A DNA stretch of 64,000 nucleotides from contig KB445791.1 of the NCBI GenBank assembly GCA_000320605.2, positions 2,723,057 to 2,787,056 of the forward strand, in the 5' to 3' direction. Below the pieces are notes generated by a model. It saw nothing but the letters and a program-made list of their open reading frames with translations. It was not told where the DNA came from and ran no database searches. Positions 10,706-22,969 of this stretch are shown here, in pieces (the stretch's first letter is position 1; every line of letters starts with the position of its first letter). This stretch comes from Gelatoporia subvermispora B (Eukaryota; Basidiomycota; Agaricomycetes; Polyporales; Gelatoporiaceae). A program made the translations under genes and the position numbers.

Positions 10706-13399
10706 TCACGGAAACAAGTTTTGAGTGATACTGCTACCTGCTACACCTCCGGCGGGCAGAGTGATGTTGAGTACCTGACTACTGCCTGCTCCCCATCCGC
10801 TCGGAGTACTGCCTGAGCCTAAGGTGAAGGTAAGCGAGACGGAATTCAGTAGCTGGGTCGGGTCGGCCACTGTGACCGTCCAGGTCTTCATGCGGATAAT
10901 GACGTTCGAGCTGCCGTTCGACTGGACTTTGATAGGTGCACCGCCGGCCACCGGGGATGGAATGGTGACACTGCCCCCGTCTGTCTCCCAGAAAACGATC
11001 ATGGCGATCTCATTGTTCACATCCAGGAGCGCAGATATGGACCCATCGTTGCGGATGCTCTTCAGGTTGGTCGCTGTGACCTTCTGCTGGAATGAGTCGG
11101 ATGTCGTAGCAGGAAATACAGTGTAAGAGACATCTGCGCTGATGTCTTCGTGGTTGAGCCAAGCAATGAACATGTCAACAGTGACGCTGCCGGTCGATGT
11201 ACCAATGGAAGACCAGTCGCCTGTGCGATCCCCGATGTCGAGTGACAATGACACGGGATCCGACGTGTTGAAGAGGTATCCTACCCCGCCATGCCAAAGG
11301 GTAGACATGCCGGTGAAGTTACCGGTGGAGGCAGCGGCGCCATCGACCAGGACATCGCCGACGTGCTTACGCTGGTCGAGGACGGAGAAGACTGGAGCGG
11401 AGGAGGTCGAAGTTATCCTAGCGATCATGACGTGCTGTACGTCATTCTCAAGGAAGAACCAGGTCTTGCGCCAATTGAGTGCTTTAGAGATGGGGTTCTC
11501 ATATCGCATCGCAATGGCTCCGATTGAGCCGTCTGACGCCCCTCCGACGAATGTTTGGTCGCCCGTGTGCCGAGTGGTGCTACATGCCAGCGGCGTCGCG
11601 TTGTAGTCAACGGTGATGCCAGGGATCAAGTTCCAGTCCCATGCAGCAACGATATCTTCGTATTCGTCTCCGTTCAGGTGGTTGTACGTCGTTCCGTCGG
11701 CAAGATGGAATCCGAAATTATTCGCGCCGTCTGTGCATTCGGTATTCTGCGTGCGCGTGGAGAACATGCGGAGTGATGTCACATATCCGCTCCCACGCTG
11801 AACCTGTCAGAATTGTACCATTATCAGAAAGAGGAACCGTGTCAGGGGATAATATACTAACCATGAAATCGTTCGCGAAGAACATGCGGTTACCCATCAA
11901 CGCTCCGGAATTGGCATCAGTAGTGTTGAGTGATAGATTGTTGAAGACGTCCATCAACGCGCTGGAATCCCATTCTTCCGCCAGGACCTGAATTTGGGTC
12001 AGGTTTGTATCGATAGTGGCTGTTTCGCTGATATCTTCTGTCAGCTACTTCTTACATGGAAGGAATGTTCTGCTCACTGGTTCGCCGAGACTGGATCCGT
12101 CATCAGCCTTCCGAGAACACTCTGTGTAGATATGATCGGATCGATACACCCAGAATGAGGCACAAAAACGCACAAAGTCCCAGTGTAGCACGTTCGTGAA
12201 TATATTACGGTAAATCATCCATTGATCACCGTCCAGGAGAACCTCCACTGCGTTTCTAGAATCTGTGCCTGCTTGGAACTGTGTCCCACCCGCTTCAATC
12301 TCGAAATCGAAGAGCTCGTTCTCACTATGCAATCTTAGTACGTTGTGACAAGTCAGTGAGGATCGCACTCACTAGTCCTTCCCATAATTTCCGTTGTAAA
12401 TGATCCCAGTGTGTTGACCAAAGGAGCCGTCTGCTCTAATGCCGTCTGCCTTCGTGGCGTTCTGGATGACTGCATCCGCGTGAATACGATTGAATGCGTC
12501 CAGTATGAGCGAAGAATTCATCGTGAGAAGTCCTTCATCGACGCCAATGCTTGCAATATCCAACAGGTTCGCCCCGGTGATCGAGCTTACGCCATTAATA
12601 CCCGTCTGGAAGGTATTGAACGAACGGCTCGTGAATTTCGTGCAGTTTCCCAGTTCGGATGTAGTTAGTGTGTCGTTCAGCAGGAGGCACACTTCCGCGA
12701 CGAAGTTGGGAATATCGATGACCTGGGGATACGATCATCAGCACATGATGACACGCCAGCCCCAAACTGCCATACGTTCGGAAACCAGTTGGTGTTCCAC
12801 AGGCCGGGAGTCCCACACGGACAAGCTGCATCACCGCCGGAATCTATGCAGGATGGATCCGTGAAATCATTTGAGAACCAGAACCCCATGGCAAGCGAAA
12901 TGGCCGATCGGAGGGTGGTGCTCTTGACAAATTGACTCGCTGCCCCTGGAAAACCGCCATGCCAGCCAGCTGCCAACGTCACTAAGGCCGGAATTAGTTT
13001 CGGTATATATGATATACAGAACTTTCACGCACATATGCGGGACCAATGGGTTTCAGCTGGCCAGTTGGCTGTCGGAGCATCACAGCCGGCTGTATAATCG
13101 ACGTCGGACCACTGTCCATTCGATTCTAGGCTTGATTCCCTGTATCGACCTCAGTTAAATCTCGTAACTTTTGCTCATGAAGGGGCGGCTTACCATGTGG
13201 AAATGGACGATGCACCTGTTGCGCTACCGACAATGGTGGAGAGTCTCCGGGTCGTGACGGTCTCTATATCCGCAGTCACGGATGCCTCGGTAGCTCGGGA
13301 ATTATGAAGAAAATGAGGCTGCGGCAACGCCACTGCAGATACAGTCTCGCATAATGGTAAAAGAGTAATGGGAAGGAATGCCAACAATGGGCCTCTCAT
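10706..13399 (-). CDS. Secreted polysaccharide lyase family 8 protein, copy 2
   Basis: Eight exons (13399-13194, 13139-13033, 12981-12776, 12722-12373, 12324-12174, 12121-12078, 12027-11862, 11803-10706) give 775 residues. The protein begins with a signal peptide and shows the PL8 set: SITGANLLD (Asn225), DGSFGQH (His277), YNGNYG (Tyr286) and VLGRLMT (Arg). The last exon encodes the whole beta-sandwich domain starting at WDWNLIPGITVDY. It is a tandem paralogue of the gene at 7005-10140: the exon with the catalytic Asn/His/Tyr (350 bases) and the next one (151 bases) have identical lengths and phases in both copies, while two introns in the C-terminal half of copy 1 are missing here. Same likely job as copy 1: extracellular cleavage of uronic-acid polymers. 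GRLMTDP diverges from the usual GRxxSR substrate loop. Confidence 0.93.
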
Positions 13400-14090
13400 T
13401 GTCGTTAGCGAGTTCCGAGTGTAGGGGAGGAACAGGAGCGTTCACTATCACCGCAGCCCCAAGTATGCTGCATGCTGCACGCTTTATAGAAGCCAATGCG
13501 GTACGTGCAGCTCATAACGCCGAAGATGTCTGCCCGGCATCGCCCTCTTCTGTGACAAGCGCAAAATCTGGGAACGGAACGAACGGTTCATGGAAGCAAG
13601 TCGACGGGTTTAGACACGGCGGTGGGTTCTCAAACAGCATCTGGACCGTCAGAACAGACTTGTGCGTGTGGAGCATACGATCGACAGATAACTTTGGCTC
13701 GGGTGCGGCAGATAACCGGAGGGATGGCATCACGCTTCCGACCATAAGCACTGAGGCGTACCGTTGAGTGAGCGATTTTAATGATCCCGGGGAAACCTGA
13801 CTCGAGTGACCCGTCTGTCGAAGAACAAAGAAACATAAAATTGGCCCTTGCGACATCAGCTGAGCCATGGAGATGGTTGCGTGCCGGACTTTACAAGACA
13901 GCCGTACAATTTCAGCCAGCGATGTCACAGGTCATTTGCATCGTCCGGCGTATCTTGTGAGATACAGTGGGGCATATGTTCAGGAAGGTACGGAGTGATA
14001 CAGAATTTGCGAATCCGAAGGGTGCTCATGAGGTGTGGTGAAGCACGCCGCTTGCCAGGTGGTTGCAGGTGGCTGCAAGGTACCCACAGT

Positions 14091-14110
14091 CGCAGGCCTG
14101 CAGGCCTGCG
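14091..14110. repeat. Perfect 20-base palindrome
   Basis: Every base pairs with its mirror position (core AGGCCTGCAGGCCT). It lies about 690 bases upstream of the PL8 copy 2 start codon. Confidence 0.85.
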
Positions 14111-14126
14111 CGTGCCATGCCGGCAT

Positions 14127-14140
14127 GATCGGCACCGATC
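14127..14140. repeat. Inverted repeat GATCGG-CA-CCGATC
   Basis: Six-base arms around two bases. A separate 10-base palindrome, ATGCCGGCAT, lies directly before it at 14117-14126. The CGG...CCG halves resemble binding sites of Zn2Cys6 transcription factors, but this is inference. Confidence 0.7.
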
Positions 14141-14161
14141 ACCGCCACTCGCTCCGGCCAG

Positions 14162-14174
14162 CGGCTGCCAGCCG
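14162..14174. repeat. Inverted repeat CGGCTG-C-CAGCCG
   Basis: Six-base arms around one base, in the form CGG-N7-CCG, a spacing of inverted triplets used by Zn2Cys6 regulators in fungi. Part of the same palindrome cluster. Confidence 0.7.
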
Positions 14175-14378
14175 TTCAGCTCACTCGCCCACATTCGCTG
14201 AGAGCAGTACGTCGTCACAACTCTATTACTGTCCATTATTAGACACCAATTACGGACTGAGCATCATGCGAGCATCCGGTACTAATACAGCCGAGGTTGC
14301 TATAAGCTACATGTCAATCAATACGGGGCACGAGTATTGTTCGTATGGTCAAGAAAGTGTGCGCAGAGTGATAAAGCT

Positions 14379-15322
14379 CTACGCTTTTCCAGAATCAGAG
14401 GCTGACTTCATGTGCAAGTTAGCCAAAGAGCTAACAAGCGGAACAGCATAGAACGCGTATGCCACCCAGACCACTGGGTAGTTATATCCATGAGCAGACG
14501 ACTGGGCGGTGAATACGAGGCACACTCACTGATGAAGCCATTGCTGGTGGCGGCGATAAGCTGCGGCGCACCGGAGCCCGCTCTGGCAATGTCGTCATTG
14601 AAGTCTTCCACCGCCTTGCCGAACCACATGCGTATAACGAGGAAGGAGGTGAGTCCTGTACGGAGTTGAGCAGCCGGACGCCACAAACAGGCACTAGCGA
14701 ACACACCGATCATAAACCCCAGTAGACCGATCCAGGCGGTCACACGATGCATCAGTGGCTTTTCGAACGTCGCGCCGAACTTGCCCATAGAGCCCCGGAA
14801 CGACATCAGAGAGAACAGCAAAAAGAAGGTAATCGTGAACGCGAGGGAGACAGCGATGAAAGCCGGTGTTGTCGCCGTGGGGGCTGATAGCAGGTCAGGT
14901 GCGTCCCCGGGCAGCACGGATAAGTCTAGGATTGGACAGCTTCAGGGAAGATCACTCCGACGCTATACCCCCTGAACTTACCATAGGTTGGGTTGATCAT
15001 CGGCGCGGTGCAGTTTACACTGGCCTCATTATTAGGTCTTGCGCAAGATCCTGATCATTGATCTCTATTCTCAGTGGTGATCTTGGAGTACTATCGCTCG
15101 GATTCGCTCACCGAGAGCTCCAAAGAATACGCTGGGGCCATCCACCCCCTGCGTGGCTCCAGGTTGTGTCAAGCTCAGTGACGGCGATACTACGAGTAAT
15201 GCAACTTGTGTATGCAGCAAGACTGTAGGCGCCAGATAAGCAAACAAGGCCAGAAGCAGTGCTGTCAGAGATAGCACGGGAGCGAGGTATAAGTTGACGG
15301 CCTTCGAAAGTCCAGCGATCAT
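14379..15322 (-). CDS. SUR7/PalI-like four-span membrane protein
   Basis: Exons 15322-15112, 15050-14982, 14925-14530 and 14473-14379 give 256 residues. Four hydrophobic segments are visible: near residues 10-35, 105-125, 140-160 and 230-250. The first extracellular loop contains GSCARP and SVNCTAP, a Cys pair with an N-glycosylation site, as in the claudin-like SUR7/PalI superfamily. Those proteins organise plasma-membrane eisosomes or act in pH sensing and wall stress. Membership rests on topology and loop cysteines, not on a strict signature, so a related four-span family is possible. It follows the PL8 pair on the same strand, but nothing links their functions. Confidence 0.65.
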
Positions 15323-16233
15323 GGCGGAAACTGAGCAGTACCGAGCGGCGATACGTTATATCAGGGATAGTAGATAGACCAGCTAGAAGTCGTTGGAAAA
15401 TGTCAAAAGTCAACTTGCGTCCTCCTGCCTGCAGAGGTGAAAACCAGACGTCGGGGAACTGGCTCCTGGATTCAACCAGGCCAGCTTTAAGAGAGCGCCA
15501 CAACAAAGTGTCAATCGCATTCTAACTTTACGTCTTCTGAGAGTTACAGGTTACCAGAACAATGAGAAAAACAAAAGGGTCTTGCGTGTATTAACCGTAA
15601 GCAACAGACAGATTCACAGCAATTGTATAATTGGTAACGAGGCAAGCAAAGAACATAGTGGACGTTGTTCTCGAGAGTCAAGTCCGTCGTCTATTGTCTC
15701 CGGATTTGGCAGCTCAAACGGCTATCGCGGCTAGCGCCCTCTGAGCATCTCTGAGTCTGTCTCCGCGGGCTACCTCGGGCGCAATGCCGTTGTATTCTTG
15801 TTCTTGCTTCGCTCCCTGGATTTTACGAACGGGCTTCATGAATGCGCTGTCATGGAACCCTGTGCACCCCTAATTTCCGACTGAACGAATTCTGGATCGG
15901 CTAGGCCTGGCTTCATGAAGTGGCGCAGCCGTCGGACCGTCGTGGTAGCCATTCAATGGCGTGAGGTTTCGAAGTGGTATTTGCGCACTCTCATACCTCG
16001 CTGGTCTTTCCTTGGAACGAGTTCCTTCGTTCGGCGATATGTACTCACATGGCGGGACACGGGGATCCGGCGCAGAGAACCGGGCCATCGGCTATTCTGG
16101 ACCAGTGCATGACCACGGGCATTGAGTGCCTGCTGAGCTGATGCTCGGACGGCCCGCTCCGAGTCGGTCGTGGGTCTGATAAATCAGATCAAGATTGGTA
16201 TCTTCTCCTCATTCAGTATCAGAGAGCCTCACA
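15323..16233. other. Divergent intergenic region
   Basis: Holds the promoters of the SUR7-like gene (-) and the amidase gene (+). The frames present are short and have no protein character that I recognise. Confidence 0.6.
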
Positions 16234-18354
16234 ATGCCTACGTCGAGTTGGCAGGAGCAAGTCGCTGACAAGCGGCGACGTCTGCAAGAATCACTTCCAA
16301 AAGAATGGCTTATCACACCGCCTCCGGACGATCAGCTGAATCGGATGGACGTACCGGAGACATGTGGTCTGCTCACACCTAGGGAGCTGGAAATCACTAA
16401 CAAGGCGGATGTGGCTGTCGTTTTGCAGAAGCTGGCTTCAGCTGAATGGTCATCAGTCGAAGTGACGACTGCATTCTGTAAACGAGCCGTCATTGCGCAT
16501 CAGCTGGTCAGACAGACTTTCTCGACACTTCCAAGACCATTGCTCATGGTTTCGCGCGATCTAGACCAATTGCCTTGCAGAAGTACTTTTCGATCGAGCC
16601 CTTCGACGTGCCACCGAGTTGGACGGATATCTCGCTAAACATGGAAGCGTAATCGGTCCACTGCATGGGCTTCCTGTGTCTCTGAAAGACCAGTTCCCTA
16701 TTGCGGGACTGGAGACTACAATGGGTATGCTCAGATAGCACACCCTTGTTGTTCACATTACGCTCACACTCTCCGGAATGTATGAAGGCTACGCTGCATG
16801 GATCGGAAAAGTCGCAACAGAAGACGCAGCCCTTGTTCAACTACTCGACGACAGTGGGGCAGTTCTGTATGTTCGGACGAATGTTCCACAAACGTTGATG
16901 GTACGGTTTACGCATCATGTGCTCGATCATCGACACCTAACTGGTCTTCGTTCAGTGGGGGGAGACACACAATAACGTGTTTGGCAGGACCGTACACCCG
17001 CTGAACATCAATCACACACCGGGAGGGTCATCCGGCGGAGAGTCTGCGTTGATTGCTCAACATGGCAGCCTTCTAGGCGTCGGCTCGGACATCGGAGGGT
17101 AAGAAGCTATGTCGCGACCTCATGCGTGACTAATAATGGCTGGCTCTAGGTCGATTCGTGTCCCGTCTCACTTCTGCGGAATATTTGGCTTCAAGCCGTC
17201 GTCATACCGTCTGCCATCATACGGAATAGTCAACTCTCTTGAGGGGCAGGAGATCATCCCAACCTCGATAGGGCCATTGTCCACGTCCTTGACGGGCATC
17301 AAGCTTTTTATGCAAGCTATCCTAAGTAAGGAGCCCTGGCGCAAGGACCCGAACACCATTCGTGCCTCGTGGGATGCAAATGCTTATGCCCTCAAAGACC
17401 GTGGAGATGGTCAGAAACTGTGTTTCGGAATCCTTTCGAGCGATGGGATCATGACACCACAACCACCCGTACAAAGAGCACTGGAGGAGACGAAGCAGGC
17501 TTTATTGCGAGCGGGACATGCATGTATGTAACAAGTTGTCACTATTGTGGTATGGGTTGAGTAGTACTAATCCCCTCGCTTACAGTCATTGATTGGAAGC
17601 CTCTGAAACACGCAGAACTGGTCGCCAATGCGGTATGGCTTGTCGCCGGTTGCAGGGGCGTCATAGCTGATCATGCATTCGCAGCGATCTATATGGCTTT
17701 CTGACGGAGGAGCCGATTACAAAGAAGCCCTTGTCACTGGCGAGCATCTGATCAACTCTATGGATCCTGAAGCAGATCCAATGGACGTGCCGGTCTTTCG
17801 TCGACCTCGCGATCCCCTTAGCGCGTTCCAGTTATGGAAGCTCAGTAAAGAGCGGAGTGACCTGCGGAAAGAATACCTCGACTATTGGGAATCAACTGCT
17901 GCTATGACAGGTACAGGGAGACCAGTGGACGCCTTGATCTGCCCAGTTGCACCTTACCCTGCGGTCCGACACGGTCAAACGAGGTGGGTTGTCAACACCG
18001 AGTGAGATTCTTTCGAGCCGGTGGTTGACGAAAAGCATAGGTCGTCGTTCTACACGATCCCATGGAATACACTGAATTACCCGTCCCTCGTGATTCCAGT
18101 GACGAGGGTCAACCCTTCCATCGATACGAAGCCCACTCGTAGCGAATTTTTGTCCGCTGACGATGAGGCTGTATACAATATGTGTAAGGCTTACTTCAGA
18201 TCATCACAAACCCGAGGTTGAAACCGCTTCGATAGATGATCCTGAACATTGCAGCGGTTTCCCGATTGGCCTTCAAATAGTTGGTCAAGCATATCAGGAG
18301 GAGGCCGTCCTTGCGGTCGGGGAAATAGTGATGGCGGCACTGCGCACGCAGTGA
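16234..18354 (+). CDS. Amidase (amidase-signature family, fungal acetamidase type)
   Basis: Nine exons (16234-16506, 16565-16724, 16788-16900, 16956-17098, 17150-17523, 17586-17632, 17685-17983, 18041-18183, 18236-18354) give 556 residues, normal for fungal acetamidase-like enzymes. The Ser-cisSer-Lys triad is present: Lys132 in VSLKDQ, the Ser207/Ser208 pair in TPGGSSGGES, and Ser231 in GSDIGGSIR. The GFPIGLQIVGQ C-terminal block is also typical. The enzyme hydrolyses carboxamides to acid and ammonia, probably in the cytosol since no signal peptide is seen; the actual substrate is unknown. Read as raw frames it looks broken into many pieces, but every junction has a proper intron and the gene is intact. 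Confidence 0.93.
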
Positions 18355-18637
18355 ATAACATTATATTGTATATGAAATCATCCTATATAGGAAAATGTGA
18401 TGGAGTTGCTAGTCACGGCCCTGTGTCAGCCTGCGTCCACTGCAGCGAGTTGTCGAAAGAGAACCGATGAGAACCGAGCAATTGCCAAATTTGGAGGCGT
18501 AGCTCGAGGAAGCTCTTGACACACAGGTACAAATACGATCTAGATCCAAAATTTGGGACGGTGGCTGAGGGTGACTGACCACTACCACAGCTGTTTCTCT
18601 TGTCCGCTGCTTGGATTCTTCCCTCGCCGCCATTGCA

Positions 18638-21073
18638 ATGGCTTCAGTCGACTCTGTTCAGCTTCCTTCGCAACTAGGAGTCTTATCTGATGTGCTGGAC
18701 CAGCAACCTGAGGCGCTCGCCATCGGGAGCGATGCAATTAAGGCAGCTGCACTTGAGGCTACAAAGTATATCTATGACCTAGGTGCGTCACTACTCTAAT
18801 CTAAGCTAGAATAATTGTATCAAATATACGTAACAGCGCTGCAGAATGAGCTGCTGTCAAGGACGCACATAGATGGTCTTCTCTCGTCAATGTCGCCATC
18901 CGAGGCACCTCAGACGCGCTCCCGGGCCTCCAAGGGTAAACGCAAGCGCACCCCGAGTCCATCCCCCAAGTTTCCGGCATTAGAGCAGACACCTCTTACC
19001 GAGCTATTTGTTGACGGCATGAACGAAGATCAACTTTGGGAACAGCTGGAGTTGAGAACGAAGACTGTTTGCTCGGTGCTAGAGTACGCTCTGGAGGGCT
19101 CGCCTCTCGACGGTGATGATGATGTGGAAGAAGCTGAGAGGGAGCTTAAAAGGATGAGACAGGAACTGGGGGAGGAGGCGGACTTGGAAGAACTCTCAAG
19201 CGAAGAAGAGAGCGATGAGGACGAAGACGAGGAGGATGAAGACGAGGAAGACGAAGACGAAGAAAGTGAGGATGGTGACGGTAACGAGGAGGCTGACCTC
19301 GGGGAAGATGTGGAAGAGCTGCATGACCCATCCGACGAGGACGAAGTTTCTGATCAGCTAAACCTCGACGAACCCACTTTCCTATCAGGTGGAAAGCGGA
19401 CGGTCAAATTGAAGAGGAAAGCTGGCGGCCACCCTGAACTGGACGACGGATTCTTCGACCTCAAAGCTTTTAATGCGGAAGTAGAGGAGGCGGAGGCTCG
19501 GTCAGTCTCACGAGGCAAACTTGGGAGGGATGGAAGCGATGATGACGATGATGAGGAAGACGACGAGGATATCGACCTTTATGCTCCACTGGATGATGCT
19601 GCCGCATCACTGCTCGAGAGTGAGGCGGCAGGGCCAGGTACGTTTCTGTAGTCCATATCTATTCGTGCACTAACGTAGTGCACAGAACCATTCTACAGAG
19701 ATTTCTTTGATCCACCAGAACATGTTACCCCCGCGACGTCAAAGAAGTCACGATCGACGCTCCCAGATACTCCAAAGGGGAAAGTTCGTTTCCACGAAGA
19801 GGTACGGGTCAAGAAGATTAAGTCGAAGGGCAAAGGACTTCCAGTGGGTACGATGTTCGAAGAATTTGAGGAAGACGACGGCGACGAGTATGGAGAGACG
19901 CTGTCAGACGAGAGCGATAGTGAGGATGTGGACATGGAGGGGGATCAGGATGGCTCCCGGTCTGAGAACGACAGCGAAGGATCGTTCGTGTCAGAGGAGG
20001 AAGAGGATGAACCGCGCGAGACGATCGAACGTCTCAAGGACGACCTGTTCGCCGACGAGGAGGAAGAGACCGAACAAGGTTTGTCTTTTGCAGTATTGGC
20101 ATCGTTGGATATTGGATATGCGTCTAACCCAAATCATCTAGATTTGTCAACCCACGAGAAGAGAATTCTGGCCTTGAAAGACGAAATTTCCACACTGGAG
20201 GCTGAAAACGTAGGCAAGAAGGACTGGGTGCTTTTGGGCGAGGCGACCTCGCGGTCGCGACCCCAAAATTCACTTCTCGAAGAAGATCTCGAATTTGAAC
20301 GCGCCATGAAATCTGTACCTGTTATCACGGAAGAGACGGTGCAGGGCTTGGAGGATCGCATCAAAGCAAGGATCCTTGAGAACCAATTTGACGATGTCGT
20401 GCGCAGACGGCCCGTAGACGACAAGCCGTTTCTACCTTCGCGCTTCTTCGAGCTTCAGGATACGAAGTCCAAACAATCTCTTGCAGAGATCTATGAGGAC
20501 GAGTACACTGCCGCACGGAACGGGACTGCCGTCGGCGAGGACCGAGACGGGAAGCTCAACAAGGAGCACGAGGATATCGAAAAACAATGGGAGAACATTT
20601 GTGCGAAATTGGACGCGTTGTCGAATGCCCACTTTACTCCCAAGCCGGTAAGGAGCTTCGTCTGCGTCTGTCATATCCTCTAACGCAAATATCAGCCTAA
20701 AGCTACAATCTCCACTATTGGCAACATCGCTGCGGCAACCCTCGAGTCTGCGCTCCCGACAAGTCAGGCGACAACCACCATGCTTGCCCCAGAGGAAGTC
20801 TTTGCGCCTTCCGCTGGAGACCTCCGTGCTCGTGGCGAGCTTACTCCGGCGGAAAAGCGAGCTCTTCGAAACAAGCAGAAGAAAACGAACAAGAAGGCTC
20901 GCGATACGCTCGAGAAAACTGTGGACAAGTTCGCCCGGGCAAACAAGATCAGCCACGTCAAGAAGCAGAAGGATGCAGCACTCAAAAGTGTGGTAAAGAG
21001 CGGCAAAGGCGTAACCGTCATCGGGAAGGAGAGTAAGGATCTCTCTGGAAAGCGCAAGCGGGCGAAGGTATAA
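18638..21073 (+). CDS. MPP10: U3 snoRNP protein MPP10
   Basis: Exons 18638-18782, 18837-19637, 19686-20078, 20142-20647 and 20696-21073 give 740 residues. Typical of Mpp10 are the very acidic Glu/Asp tracts (around residues 160-230 and 390-470), the DDGFFDLKAFN segment, EPFYRDFFD, the GEATSRSRPQNSLLEEDLEFERAMK block and the basic Lys-rich C-terminus ending KRKRAKV. Mpp10 works in the small-subunit processome in the nucleolus, where with Imp3 and Imp4 it positions U3 snoRNA for 18S rRNA processing. Another assembly factor, DRS1, is 27 kb further on. Confidence 0.95.
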
Positions 21074-21451
21074 TGTCACATCCAATGCGGCTGTCTCGTG
21101 GACATCATTGCGCTACGTTGCGCTCTGTACTTTGTCATGGTATCTCCGGCCGACAGCACGCTATTGCGGAGCGAGCCCAGCCTATACACCTTACGCCATA
21201 TGGTTGCGTATAGCCCTTCATATGTAGTCCGGAATGTATACCCTTGTGTAGACAGTTTACACTTCGTAAGTGCGACAAATGAAGATCTCTCTGTGGTGTA
21301 CGGCTGTCCCAACCTAGGGCGCCGACTACTCCCACGTGGCGGTTGCAATATGTAAAGCTGTGGCGGCACAGCACTTGTACTTTCATATCACTACCAGCAC
21401 TAGACTCAACTCCACCTTCCCCTTCATTACAGTTCTTCGAGAGCTCTCGAC
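21074..21451. promoter_or_regulatory. SEC9 upstream region with CCACGTGG
   Basis: Short interval upstream of the SEC9-type gene. It carries an 8-base CACGTG palindrome at 21332-21339, about 115 bases before the start codon. The same octamer occurs upstream of eL15. Promoter function is inferred. Confidence 0.4.
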
Positions 21452-22651
21452 ATGTCGTTTTTCAAGAGAAAAGATAAGAACATCATCCCCCCTGTGCAGT
21501 CAGAGTCGGCCTCTCGTGACGAGCTCTTCGGCAGTCGTAGCAACAGCACCACGACCCTTCCCTCTTACCGCTCAAGTGCCAGCACCTACATTCCGAGCCG
21601 GGATGGTGACCCCTACAACAGCCCATCTGCCCCTCCGCCGTCGTCGAACAACTACAGCGACAGGTACGCTAAGAAAGACGCTGTTGGCGATGTCTACTCG
21701 CGGGGCCACGGCAACGTCGACAAGGATCGTGGAGAACTATTCTCCGGATACAACCCAGAGAAGAGCGGTTCTGGCCGCTTTTTCAATGATGGGCCGGGAC
21801 GTGGTCAGGATCTTCCCCCTGAGGAGGGAGCTGAGGAAGACGTTGAAGGCATCAAGCAGTCGATGAGGTTCACCAAGCAGGAGAGTTTGGCTTCTACCCG
21901 GAACGCTCTCCGCCTTGCCAGGGAGGCAGAGGAGACTGCGAGGGGTACCGTTGGCAGGCTCGGCGACCAGTCAGGTGAGCACGTTCACATCAGATTTTGA
22001 ACTGTTGCTCATGCAATCCGCAGAGAAACTTGCCAACACGGAGCGTCATCTCGATATCTCCAAAGGGCATCAGCTGCGTGCCGAGGACAAGACTGATGAG
22101 CTCAAGAAACTCAACCGGTCTATCTTTCGTCCCGCTATTACGTTCAACAAAGACTCTAAGCGCGCGGCACAAGAGGCAAAGATTCAGGAGCGGTACGAGG
22201 AGGAGAGGGTAGAACGCGAGTCTGCTATGAGAGATATTCGCGACACCCAGGACCGTCTTGGTCGAGCTGCGACGTATGGTCGCCCACCTCCGGACGAGGA
22301 AGGTCTTGGTGGCCCTCGTCAAAGGACCGTTGCCGAGCAGAGCCTCAGGAAGGACCAGAGGAAGCGGTACCAGTTCGAGGCCAACGCTTCTGACGATGAG
22401 CTTGAGGACGAGCTGGATGACAACCTGGACGAGATCTCGCGCATCACCAAGAATCTCAAAGCATTGGGGACGGCTATGGGCCAGGAGCTCGATACCCAGA
22501 ACGACCGCATTGTCAAGATAACTGACAAGACTGATAAGCTCGACAATCAGCTGTTCAAGAATACCCAGAGGGTGTGTCACACTCATTCTGTGTACTGTCT
22601 ATTGCCTTTGATTTATGTGCTATTCTCCCATAGCTCAACAGGATCAAGTAA
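21452..22651 (+). CDS. SEC9: t-SNARE of the SEC9/SNAP-25 family
   Basis: Exons 21452-21974, 22024-22571 and 22634-22651 give 362 residues; the last exon holds only LNRIK and the stop. The N-terminal 125 residues are low complexity. Two SNARE-type coiled coils follow: one at about residues 145-205 (RNALRLAREAEETARGTV, then KLANTERHLD) and one at about 305-360 (ITKNLKALGTAMGQELDTQN), in which a Gln holds the zero layer. This two-helix plan without a transmembrane span is that of SNAP-25 and yeast Sec9, which pair with syntaxin and synaptobrevin for exocytosis at the plasma membrane. Unlike SNAP-25, the linker has no Cys cluster for palmitoylation. Confidence 0.92.
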
Positions 22652-22969
22652 TCAGCCAATCACTGCAATCTTTACGGACATCGGGCGCATGTGCATCTTC
22701 TCTGTACTACATAGTCGTTTAGGGAACATCGTGGTAGGGACATGTTATTTATGGACGATCTAATCAATATCGCACGCGCTTAATCTCGTCGACAGTGCCA
22801 ATGGGTACGCGGCATGTCAACCATATGTCGTGGACGATAAAGGTATCTTAGTAACAGGTATATACAAGAGAGTTGACCCGTAAATCAAAGCACGTCACGA
22901 ATCACAATGTCGCACCCTGTCATGACATTTGTCCAGCAATCAAACGTGCTCGTGGATACACTTCCACTT
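22652..22969. other. Convergent intergenic region
   Basis: 3' flanks of the SEC9-type and SRA genes. No gene seen. Confidence 0.6.

Larger units (their letters stand above)
13400..14378. other. Intergenic region upstream of PL8 copy 2
   Basis: About 980 bases between the start of PL8 copy 2 and the 3' end of the SUR7-like gene. No convincing gene. The stretch 14091-14174 is unusually GC-rich and packed with palindromes, listed separately. Confidence 0.6.

Noticed and set aside
16234..18354. Amidase as a pseudogene
   Set aside because: It looks split over several frames, but all eight junctions have GT..AG introns, and the triad and reading frame are intact.
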